From positions 9,018-25,420 of the forward strand of contig JAAVDV010000028.1 in NCBI GenBank assembly GCA_014801595.1: a stretch of DNA of 16,403 nucleotides. Reading direction: 5' to 3'. Shown one piece after another: positions 8,007 to 14,776 of this stretch; position 1 is the first letter of the stretch, and each line of letters opens with the position of its first letter. The DNA comes from Bacteroides sp. (lineage in GTDB: Bacteria; Bacteroidota; Bacteroidia; Bacteroidales; Muribaculaceae). The notes below the pieces were generated by a model that made no database searches, was not told the origin of the DNA, and saw nothing but the letters and a program-made list of their open reading frames with translations. The translations under genes and the position numbers were made by a program.

Positions 8007-8573
8007 CTATACCGTTACAGTTTCTTCCATTAAGGATGTAGCTTTTTCAAAAGCTTTGTCGAACAATGTGGTGAGTCTTGTACAAGTCTCAACATCGTTG
8101 AATGAGCCGAATGCCTTGAAATCATCCGGATCATATTCCATCCGGTATTTGTCATTGTCAAAGACAGCAAAGTTCCTATGACCGCCTCCAAGCTGATTAA
8201 TCAGTTCTTTCCGATCTTCAGGAGTTATAAGCCTTAACGTTATACGGTCATTACCTTCTTGATAAGCTTTTTTAAGCATTTTAATAGGCTCTTTGTCAAC
8301 TGCCTCGTCAGTCTCGACCATTACTCGTAGTTCCTTATATGAGGACTTAAGAAATCTTTCGAGTGCCTGTTTGTACTCATCTGTCGTAACAAGATCCGGA
8401 CGAAAGCCGTATGAGAATATCCTCGCCACGGAGTTTGTGTTGTCCAGCAGGACAGACATGAGTATGGAGGCATACTCCTTACCTCCGTTGGTAAAGAGCT
8501 TTGAAGAACCTGTCTTTGCCAAATTCTTCAAAAAGTCTTTATAATCATTGAATATGTCCTGTTGTCTGCACAT
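8007..8573 (-). CDS. 188-aa degenerate PLD-like protein, first gene of a membrane-protein operon
   Basis: The start chosen is the ATG at 8573 (MCRQQDIFNDYKDF). A longer frame to 8693 exists, but its extra 40 residues lie mostly upstream of the transcription start set by the promoter at 8633-8663, so it cannot be right. Central VARIFSYGF...YKQALERFL and LRVMVE resemble PLD core strands and helix. The end has GGHRNFAVFDNDKYRMEYD (H132, D139, Y143-R144, E146) and FGSFND (155-160), the same order as HxR...D...W...GxSxN in the two plus-strand PLD proteins, but with His-x-x-Phe in place of His-x-Arg. It is probably a ligand-binding or inactive member, though activity cannot be excluded. The protein is cytosolic, and its stop is three bases before the next membrane-protein gene. 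Confidence 0.75.
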   Translation of the reverse strand: MCRQQDIFNDYKDFLKNLAKTGSSKLFTNGGKEYASILMSVLLDNTNSVARIFSYGFRPDLVTTDEYKQALERFLKSSYKELRVMVETDEAVDKEPIKMLKKAYQEGNDRITLRLITPEDRKELINQLGGGHRNFAVFDNDKYRMEYDPDDFKAFGSFNDVETCTRLTTLFDKAFEKATSLMEETVTV

Positions 8574-8632
8574 AAATATAAAAATTATTGCATACGCCCT
8601 TGTCGAAGAGCATATACATTCGTTGAACACTG

Positions 8633-8663
8633 CAAAGATACATACTTTTATTTTAATAACAAA
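8633..8663 (-). promoter_or_regulatory. Promoter of the PLD-like/membrane operon
   Basis: On the minus strand TTTG (8660-8663), 19 bases, TATCTTTG (8633-8640). Transcription would start near 8627, about 54 bases before the ATG at 8573. This excludes the upstream ATG at 8693. Confidence 0.8.
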
Positions 8664-8679
8664 AAATTCCGGCAAAATA

Positions 8680-8711
8680 TTTGGAAAATTCAAGAGAATG
8701 TTCTAATTTTG
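8680..8711 (+). promoter_or_regulatory. Divergent promoter of the lipoprotein gene
   Basis: On the plus strand TTTG (8680-8683), 20 bases, TAATTTTG (8704-8711). Initiation would be near 8717, ~54 bases before the ATG at 8771. Its -33 box lies only 16 bases from the -33 box of the opposite promoter, so one regulator could govern both. Confidence 0.75.
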
Positions 8712-8770
8712 CAGTCCGAAATTGAATTAACATTTATTAACATTTAGCTTTCATCTAATATTAGAAGGGA

Positions 8771-9197
8771 ATGACTATACGGCTATTTAGGGTGACAAAA
8801 ATATTAATACTGCTCATGATACTCAGTATGGGTGGACTATCCTGTTCCAAACAGACAAGCAGGGAATCATCTGACAATCAACAAGCATCCACAACAGAGA
8901 ATATCGGGTGTAAATCGCAGGATTGGGATATTGAGAGGATCAATGCCTATTATAATCAGCATTCCCCCCTTTCTGAATCTGATTACGATTTTTCTTCTCG
9001 ATCAACTGGAGATATTCGGCAATCGACGGGACTCAATTACTCCGGAAGAGTTCAAGGCATACTTCGACGGTTTCAATGAAAAGGAGGCTTCGGCATATAT
9101 GTTCTTGGCAATGACCCCGGCGGAGGCCAATATGAAAGGAAAGCTAACACCGGTTCAATCTAAAAGATTCAATTCACTCAAGCATTACTTGGATTAA
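8771..9197 (+). pseudogene. Small lipoprotein gene broken by a +1 frameshift
   Basis: The first frame (from 8771) encodes a basic start, a hydrophobic stretch (KILILLMILSMGG) and GLSC-SKQ, a lipobox-like site with Cys25, then a Ser/Gln-rich linker and a helical part ending LSESDYDF. At the five-T run 8989-8993 the sensible reading moves one base forward and continues LLDQLEIFGN...ITPEEFKAYFDGF...SLKHYLD to the TAA ending at 9197. One T fewer would restore a ~141-aa lipoprotein. Without the shift the first frame ends at 9079 after ~30 unrelated residues. This could be a sequencing error, a real mutation, or slippage. The family is unknown, and whether it belongs with the neighbouring systems is unclear. 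Its own promoter is at 8680-8711. Confidence 0.7.
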
Positions 9198-9235
9198 TAA
9201 TGCATTCTAGAAAAGAGAAAATTGAAATCAACCAT

Positions 9236-9270
9236 TATTGGAGCATTTAATAGTATTAAATGCTCCAATA
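9236..9270. terminator. Perfect 15-bp hairpin after the lipoprotein gene
   Basis: TATTGGAGCATTTAA (9236-9250) and its exact reverse complement (9256-9270) flank the loop TAGTA. It lies 39 bases after the lipoprotein stop and 57 bases before the GHKL gene. No T-run follows on either side, so it may be a terminator that relies on the stem, or an operator controlling the GHKL-nuclease gene. Confidence 0.5.
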
Positions 9271-9327
9271 AATACTCATACCATCCGTTATCCTTATAGA
9301 TAGTTTCAAACCTAAATAATCAGTAAT

Positions 9328-11178
9328 ATGGAAGTAGAGATACCTCAAGCCATCAAGATGTTTTTTTCATCCTCGTCCTTCGAGATGATATATCTTGAAG
9401 CTTTTGCAAATGCACTTGATGCTGGAGCCAATAAATTTGAAATCAATGTTAAGTTGGATTCATACAATAATTTATCTTCTCTTGAAATTGTAATGAAAGA
9501 CAATGGTGAGGGCTTTACTGATATTCGATTTGACAAATTTTCTCGTCTTTTATCCGTTGAAGATAAAAGCCATAAAGGCCTCGGTCGATTAGTGTATCTA
9601 TGCTATTTTGACAATGTTGATATCGAAAGCACATTTGATGACACTAAACATCGTACCTTTACTTTTCACAGTCAATATGTGAAAGAATCTATGGTTACAG
9701 AGGTGAATAAAAAGAAAAGTGGATCCGTACTTAAACTTAAAGATTTTAATAACATACGTCTGCATAAAAACGATTATGTCCGGGCATTTTATATCAAGAA
9801 AATTCTATTGGAGAATTTTTATATGAAATTCCTAACAGCGAAGCTAATCAACAAAGAAATTAAAGTAACAATTAAAACTGAAATAGGAGGAAAATCAGAA
9901 AAAGAAAATATTACCAATGCTGATATTCCCAATTTTAGCCTATACCAAATACCTACCGCGGATGATTTATTTGAGGAACTCACGGTTTATTACCATATCT
10001 CAAAGCATACTGATAATGCCAGACATAGTACTTTTATCTCTGCCTTTGCAATAGATGATCGAAGCATGAGTATGGACATAATGAGCAAGGAGAATATTTC
10101 ATCGAGCTATGATATGATCTTCTTACTTAAATCCGATTCTTTAATCGGATCCTCTGATCCCTCGCGTCAGAACATAAAAATAGAAGATGGAAAATTAAAT
10201 AGTCTTAAGGAGATTTTTAGAAAAGCAATTAACAAAATTGTTTCACAGGAAATTCCCACAATAGCCAAAAAGAACAAACGGCAATTTAACGTTATCACAA
10301 GAAGATTTCCACATCTGGCGGGTCTTATTGACGAAGATTGTGTTGGTATTCTTTCCTATAACGATGTGCTTAAAAGAGCCCAAGATAAGTATTTCAGAAC
10401 GGAACGTGAATTATTAGGAGCTGAGAAACTGAGTGAAGAGCAGTATAACAAATCATTGGAATATTCTTCCCGTTCTCTCGCTAATTATGTTATATATCGA
10501 GAAAAAGTTATCAGAAAACTCCTTAGTCTTTCTGGCGAAGAAACAGAAATAGATTTACATAATCTATTATGCCCACGCTACAATACTTTTAAGAAAGATG
10601 ATGTAATTGATGATATTTACGCTAATAATATATGGGTACTCGACGATAAATTTATGTCATATGATACAGTCTTATCTGAAGCAGAAATGTCAGACGTATT
10701 AAAAGTTCTTGATCCTGAATGCCCAATAATAGACGATGACAGACCGGATATTTCCGTTTTCTTTTCTAGAAATCCCAAGGACGAGAATTCCTATTTTGAC
10801 ATAGTTATAGTTGAACTAAAGAGACTCGGTATAAAAGCTGAAAACTCTTCTATTGTAGAGTTTCAGTTAGACACTAGAACCCAAAGATTAGCCGAATTTT
10901 TCGGTAATAGAATCAGGAATGCTTGGTTTTATGGAGTTGTTGATTTTACTCCCAAATATGAACTTCATCTCAAAAATGAATTCTTTCACAAGCAATTCTC
11001 CCATGGCAAAGTATGGCATCGCTCTAAAGATATCTATGCAGATGTTAATAGCGTCATACCTGTTAAACAGGAAGCCTTCATTATGGACTTTAAAGCACTG
11101 GTGGAAGACGCGGCTGCTCGAAATCAAACTTTCTTAAAAATCCTTCAGAAGAAAATATCTGAGGATACCACAATATAA
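9328..11178 (+). CDS. GHKL ATPase fused to PD-(D/E)XK-type nuclease; candidate single-gene defence protein
   Basis: The N-terminus is a GHKL (Hsp90/MutL/histidine-kinase) ATPase domain. It has the N-box EAFANALDAGA (E24, N28, D31), the D58-NGEGF loop and the glycine motif KGLGRL (83-88). The middle (~150-420) would match the transducer and helical parts of such ATPases. Near the C-terminus RPDISVFFS (D474) is followed by FDIVIVELKR (E496-x-K498), the D...ExK core of a PD-(D/E)XK nuclease, then QLDTRTQRLAEFF, a helix typical after that core. GHKL ATPases joined to restriction-like nucleases are known from bacterial defence and MORC-related families. The inferred action is ATP-dependent clamping of DNA coupled to cleavage. 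It appears to be a single-gene unit: the nearest upstream gene ends 130 bases away and a hairpin intervenes. No consensus promoter is obvious. Confidence 0.85.
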   Translation: MEVEIPQAIKMFFSSSSFEMIYLEAFANALDAGANKFEINVKLDSYNNLSSLEIVMKDNGEGFTDIRFDKFSRLLSVEDKSHKGLGRLVYLCYFDNVDIESTFDDTKHRTFTFHSQYVKESMVTEVNKKKSGSVLKLKDFNNIRLHKNDYVRAFYIKKILLENFYMKFLTAKLINKEIKVTIKTEIGGKSEKENITNADIPNFSLYQIPTADDLFEELTVYYHISKHTDNARHSTFISAFAIDDRSMSMDIMSKENISSSYDMIFLLKSDSLIGSSDPSRQNIKIEDGKLNSLKEIFRKAINKIVSQEIPTIAKKNKRQFNVITRRFPHLAGLIDEDCVGILSYNDVLKRAQDKYFRTERELLGAEKLSEEQYNKSLEYSSRSLANYVIYREKVIRKLLSLSGEETEIDLHNLLCPRYNTFKKDDVIDDIYANNIWVLDDKFMSYDTVLSEAEMSDVLKVLDPECPIIDDDRPDISVFFSRNPKDENSYFDIVIVELKRLGIKAENSSIVEFQLDTRTQRLAEFFGNRIRNAWFYGVVDFTPKYELHLKNEFFHKQFSHGKVWHRSKDIYADVNSVIPVKQEAFIMDFKALVEDAAARNQTFLKILQKKISEDTTI

Positions 11179-11383
11179 AAAACTGGTTCATTTATTTTGC
11201 GGATAATGGATAGTCAACGTGTTATATATTGAAATGTACTTGATAGGGTAAGATCTATCATGGTTGTATATTCACAAAAAGACAACAAAAACTGAGTATT
11301 AATATTCAACTCCAATCTTTTGCAACAACAGCGTTCCTGCTTTATATGCACAGATTGTTTTTTATTATCTAACAAGCATATTT

Positions 11384-11521
11384 ATGCGGTTGGCCTGTAC
11401 AAAAGGTAGAATAAACACTACGGCCAAAAGCAACAAATTCAAAGTCATTCTTAGATATACTGGAACTATTATTGCAATAGTTGGCTTAATAATAAATATC
11501 ATAGGAATGGTAGTCAATTAA
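11384..11521 (+). CDS. Possible 45-aa single-span membrane microprotein
   Basis: An ATG at 11384 opens 45 codons: a basic first half (KGRINTTAKSNKFKVILR) and a strongly hydrophobic second half (TIIAIVGLIINIIGMVVN). It would be a small inner-membrane protein or type I toxin-like peptide. It somewhat recalls the short Bacteroidales peptides annotated as smalltalk, but the match is loose and from memory. It is the only coding candidate in the 465 bases between the GHKL gene and the truncated regulator. No promoter or ribosome signal supports it clearly. Confidence 0.3.
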   Translation: MRLACTKGRINTTAKSNKFKVILRYTGTIIAIVGLIINIIGMVVN

Positions 11522-11643
11522 TATTGCTGAAATAAGGGTAGAATATATATCAACAGGGACTTAGAGGTCAATTTTACTCTAAGCTCTTCACATACATCTA
11601 TACTTTATAACATTTCTCATATTCTTCAATTGATACTGTTTCT

Positions 11644-12600
11644 TTGAGTGTGTCTGTATTTCCCAACTATTTCCTTGACTATCAGGAAAACCGCACCAAC
11701 GGCATCTATGCCCGCTGGACCGACCGCATCACATCGCAGTCAGGCGACTGGAGCGGCAACGTGTTTGACTTCATTTTGAGAGTGATTCCCAAGTTGCAGG
11801 CGGATTTGAAGGTGCCCTTCATGTTCAAAGGCAATCAACTGAATGATGACACCCCATTGCACAAGACTGTGCGCGAGGCAACCGTAAACATGCTTGCAAA
11901 CGCCGATTTCTATGGACGCCGCGGTGTGGTCGTGCAGAAAGGAGCGGATGGCTTCAGATTTGCCAATCCCGGCAGTATGCGTGTATCACTTACCGAGGCT
12001 ATACAGGACAGCGCATCGGATCCACGAAACGGTGTAATGATGAAAATGCTTGCGATGGTAAAATATGGCGAGCGTGCTGGCAGCGGTCTTCAAGGTATTT
12101 TCAAGACATGGCAGAGCGTATATCACTGTGTGCCCAAACTGGAAGTGACTACCTCAGGCGGCGTTGACCGCACTACGCTGATTCTCGGTTTTGAGGGACA
12201 CCAGCCCGACATAGAGGCGATGAAACTTCTTTATGACAATCCGGATGAGCTTATTGAGGTAGATAGTACCCAAGAAAGTACCCAAGAAAATGAGCAGAAG
12301 GGAAACACTATTGTTTGTGAACCTATAAACAGTACCCAAGAAATCGCAAGCATTACCCAAGAAAATCTCAATAGTACCCAAGAAATCACAAATGATACCC
12401 AAGAAATTAAATCAAATAGGGAACGCTTAATCTCTTTACTACACGAAAATCCGTATCTTACATTAGCAGAAATTGCGAAGATAATCGGGTTGACAAGGGA
12501 TGGAGTAAAGAAGATTGCTGATAAACTTCGCGCTGAGGGTATTCTTTCCCGTGAAGGTTCGACCAAAGCCGGGAAATGGATTGTGAAACTTGAAGATTAG
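11644..12600 (+). pseudogene. 5'-truncated AlbA_2/HATPase_c_4-type transcriptional regulator
   Basis: The ~318 residues correspond to the middle and end of ATP-binding regulators of the Schlafen/AlbA_2 type. VFPNYFLDYQEN...SGDWSGNVFDF is followed by the HATPase_c_4 region (VREATVNMLANADFYGRRG, FANPGSMRV, YGERAGSGLQGI), then a Thr-Gln-Glu repeat linker and a winged helix-turn-helix (LTLAEIAKIIGLTRDGVKKIADKLRAEGILSR is its core, split here only for naming). The N-terminal AlbA_2 domain (~200 residues) is missing. The only start is a TTG at the junction, so this is a gene remnant rather than a true start. The C-terminal domains are intact without stops, so loss was recent or a shortened protein is still made. 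Its higher GC than the genes to its left marks a junction near 11640. Confidence 0.75.
12267..12406 (+). repeat. Six copies of an 11-bp coding repeat (Thr-Gln-Glu linker)
   Basis: TACCCAAGAAA occurs at 12267, 12279, 12333, 12354, 12375 and 12396. Steps of 12, 54, 21, 21 and 21 bases keep the frame and encode (Ser/Asp/Ile)-Thr-Gln-Glu units between the ATPase and winged-helix parts. TQE-repeat linkers are common in this family. Copy number could vary by slippage without breaking the frame. Confidence 0.8.
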
Positions 12601-12653
12601 CGGAGTCTCGATAAGATTTTTAACACCTAAAGAGTTGCATAGTTGATAAAAAA

Positions 12654-12948
12654 TCAGTAATTATTTATCAGATGATTGGATAATGCCTTAAAGGTATCTT
12701 TGTATCTTACTTTAAAACGTTGCACAATATCTCTTTCCAGAATATTCGACACCAGTGTGTCTACGTATTCATCGGCAATTTCTTCACCATTGATTATTTC
12801 AGGAAAGCCACCAACCTCCATATGCCTGTCAAATGCATGTCGAAGTAAGGCATCCGTTTTTGTAGATAGATTCGTGGTTTCAATTACCTTTATCCCCTGT
12901 CGGTGCAATCTATTGACAAATAGATGTATCCATTATCGTCTTGATCAT
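12654..12948 (-). pseudogene. Fragment of a DUF4143-type AAA ATPase gene
   Basis: About 84 residues read GIKVIETTNLSTKT..., then HMEVGGFPEI and TLVSNILERDIVQRFKVR, then ALSNHLINNY before a stop. GGFPE and the ILERDIxxRxxxR helix are hallmarks of the DUF4143 part of AAA_14/DUF4143 ATPases. The P-loop ATPase domain and the C-terminal restriction-like part are both missing. Just upstream on the minus strand, TATCTTTG (12955-12962) and an ATG at 12948 opening a 12-codon frame (MIKTIMDTSICQ) may be the original gene start, brought close by an internal deletion. That last point is speculative because the -33 box is absent and frames are ambiguous there. The gene is not functional in this form. Confidence 0.65.
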
Positions 12949-13078
12949 ATGGCACAAAGATAATCAAACTTCGGTAAATTTGCGGTCTAAACCGTTAACT
13001 ATGTGCTACTGAACCGACTGCAGCTTGAAAGGCTTTCTGAAAAAGCATTGATTCTGGTGAGCCGGGGGAGGGTGGAGG

Positions 13079-14050
13079 TCAGACGGGGGTGACGTCGTTG
13101 ACGTCGACGAGGTGGTTGATGATGGCGAAGATCGTCAGGCCCGCCGTGGTATGGATGTCAAGTTTCGCGCTGATGTTGCGGCGATGCGTGGCTACCGTGT
13201 GCACCGATATGCAGAGTCCGTCGGCAATCTCCTTGTTGACCTTCCCCTGTGCGATGCCCCGGATAATCTCCTTCTCGCGTTCGCTCAGCAGAGCCAGGGA
13301 GCCTTCGTGCTCCTCCGCCGATGCGTCGCCCCCGTCGCGGGATGCGACGCGATTGCGCCGCAGTTCGCGCTCCAGTTTCTCCACGGCAGGTATAAAGAGC
13401 CGGCTCTCCACGTCAAAGTGGGCGAGCATGTCGCGTTCGCAGATGATGATGTCGAGCAGCACGCCGCTCAGGCGTGCCGAATCCCCCTGATTATAATGAT
13501 AGATGAAGATGTCCTTCAGCTCGTTGAGCTTCTCCACGGTGTCTTCATGGCTGTCGGAATAGGTGGAGAAACTGAAGGAATCGTCGGCCGTGCCGGTGAG
13601 CAGGCGTTCCACATATCCGAATATCACCTTATTCTCATGTTCCATATGCCGGCGCACCTCCTCCACATAATCATCGAAGAATTTTATCAGCAGAAGCGAT
13701 ACCTCGTTTGAGGCGCGCCCCGTATTGATGGCCTCGATCAGCTGATGGCGTATTTTCGGCAGAAGAATGTCCAGAAAGGCCGTGTGGGCACGTTTCAGGT
13801 ATCCCATGAGGGAATCCAGGGAGATGCGCGAGGAATCATACACGTAGCCGCTCAGAAGATTGCAGACACAGAGGAATGTATCGGTGTCCACACCGTTGAG
13901 ACGGCATACTTCCGCCACAGTCGCGTCGCCGAATCCGAAAGCGATATTGAATCGGCTTATGGCGGGAAGCAACATATTGTTGTCGCGAATCATGGCGCGC
14001 ATGATCGTGGAGGGGGTGTAGGGAGTCTTATGATGTATCAATGCATTCAT
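13079..14050 (-). CDS. LuxR-type regulator with YtfE/RIC-like hemerythrin (diiron) domain
   Basis: This 323-aa regulator has three parts. Residues ~15-65 resemble the helical lead domain of YtfE/ScdA proteins but lack its Cys pair. Residues ~85-220 are a hemerythrin-like four-helix bundle with H89, H135, E139, H168, H211 and E215. Their spacing nearly copies the six iron ligands of YtfE as I remember them (84, 129, 133, 160, 204, 208). Residues ~252-316 are a LuxR/FixJ helix-turn-helix (LSEREKEIIRGIAQG...HTVATHRRNISAKL). It probably senses oxygen, nitric oxide or redox state through a diiron site and controls transcription; targets are unknown. Such fusions occur in Bacteroidetes. It is transcribed from its own promoter (14084-14114). 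Higher GC than the island marks it as core genome. Confidence 0.85.
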   Translation of the reverse strand: MNALIHHKTPYTPSTIMRAMIRDNNMLLPAISRFNIAFGFGDATVAEVCRLNGVDTDTFLCVCNLLSGYVYDSSRISLDSLMGYLKRAHTAFLDILLPKIRHQLIEAINTGRASNEVSLLLIKFFDDYVEEVRRHMEHENKVIFGYVERLLTGTADDSFSFSTYSDSHEDTVEKLNELKDIFIYHYNQGDSARLSGVLLDIIICERDMLAHFDVESRLFIPAVEKLERELRRNRVASRDGGDASAEEHEGSLALLSEREKEIIRGIAQGKVNKEIADGLCISVHTVATHRRNISAKLDIHTTAGLTIFAIINHLVDVNDVTPV

Positions 14051-14083
14051 GGTGTCAGGTCAGACCTTTATGGAATCCGCGTG

Positions 14084-14114
14084 CAAAGATAATTGATTTG
14101 CCGGATTGTGTCAA
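14084..14114 (-). promoter_or_regulatory. Promoter of the LuxR-hemerythrin regulator
   Basis: On the minus strand TTG (14112-14114), 20 bases, TATCTTTG (14084-14091). The predicted start near 14078 gives a leader of ~28 bases to the ATG at 14050. Confidence 0.7.
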
Positions 14115-14220
14115 TACCCTGAATGAATGATTTTGGTGTCCTTCCCGGCCTCAAGGCATAAGGTATGTGCGGGATTGCTAATACATAGTGAGTATGGCCG
14201 ACAACATTTAAGCTTTAATA

Positions 14221-14252
14221 TTTGGTCAATTCGGAAAGAATGCGTAACTTTG
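14221..14252 (+). promoter_or_regulatory. Promoter of tRNA-Leu
   Basis: TTTG (14221-14224), 20 bases, TAACTTTG (14245-14252), an ideal Bacteroidetes promoter. Initiation near 14258 leaves ~34 bases before the mature tRNA. Confidence 0.85.
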
Positions 14253-14291
14253 CAATATCCTTGCAGCCCTACGTGGCTGCCCGCCCGGATT

Positions 14292-14376
14292 GCAGGAATG
14301 GTGGAATGGTAGACACGGGGGACTTAAAATCCCCTGGCCCTTACCGGCTGTGTGGGTTCGAGTCCCACTTCCTGTA
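14292..14376 (+). tRNA. tRNA-Leu (anticodon UAA)
   Basis: The 85-nt sequence folds as a class II tRNA. The acceptor GCAGGAA pairs with TTCCTGT (first pair G-U). The anticodon stem GGGGA/TCCCC encloses CTTAAAA, anticodon TAA. A long variable arm follows, then the T arm GTGGG-TTCGAGT-CCCAC and discriminator A. CCA is not encoded. It reads UUA codons, which are common in the AT-rich island genes. Confidence 0.95.
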
Positions 14377-14406
14377 CTAATGACTTTAAATTTTGGGCCC
14401 CTGAAA

Positions 14407-14444
14407 AATCCGATTGAATCTGCAGTTGCGGAGTCAATCGGATT
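14407..14444. terminator. Bidirectional terminator after tRNA-Leu
   Basis: An 11-bp perfect stem, AATCCGATTGA (14407-14417) with TCAATCGGATT (14434-14444), is followed by CTTTATT on the plus strand and by TTTTTC on the minus strand. It ends the tRNA transcript and, from the other side, the aminotransferase-TPR operon. Confidence 0.8.
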
Positions 14445-14486
14445 CTTTATTGTCGGGGGCACCGATAGATTGGGGCCGGATTGGAG

Positions 14487-14753
14487 TCAGGGATTATACA
14501 GGTCCTTGTTATAATAATCCAGAATCGAATTGGCATAATCGAGAGCCTGGCGTGCGCGGGCGTTGTCGGGGTCGAGACGCAGGGCCGTGAGATAGTCGCC
14601 GATGGCCGCCGAACGGTGGCCGGCCCCGAAATGCTTCATGCCCCGGAGAGTGTAGGCCTCGACATCCTCCGGATGTTCGGCTATCCATTTGTCGAGGAGC
14701 GCAATGGCTTCATCGGCTCCGAGGAGCCGTATCTGTTCTTTAAGTGATTCCAT
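14487..14753 (-). CDS. Small TPR-like protein (88 aa)
   Basis: A central segment, EAYTLRGMKHFGAGHRSAAIGDYLTALRLDPDN (residues ~32-64, quoted only to mark the unit: A-Y-x-x-R-G...G...A-x-x-D-Y-x-x-A-L-x-x-D-P), is a typical tetratricopeptide unit. Flanking helices (EAIALLDKWIAEHPED; ARARQALDYANSIL) may form half-repeats. There is no signal peptide. It starts 23 bases after the aminotransferase stop on the same strand with no terminator between, so the two are co-transcribed. Such a small TPR protein is probably a protein-protein adaptor; the partner is unknown. The ATG at 14753 is the natural start (MESLKEQIRLLG). Confidence 0.8.
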   Translation of the reverse strand: MESLKEQIRLLGADEAIALLDKWIAEHPEDVEAYTLRGMKHFGAGHRSAAIGDYLTALRLDPDNARARQALDYANSILDYYNKDLYNP

Positions 14754-14776
14754 TATCAGATTATTGTGATTATCGG

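Noticed and set aside
8574..8693. 40-residue N-terminal extension of the 188-aa PLD-like protein
   Set aside because: It begins upstream of the predicted transcription start (~8627) of an excellent promoter; the ATG at 8573 is preferred.
13112..13711. 199-codon plus-strand frame
   Set aside because: Antisense shadow of the GC-rich LuxR-hemerythrin gene.
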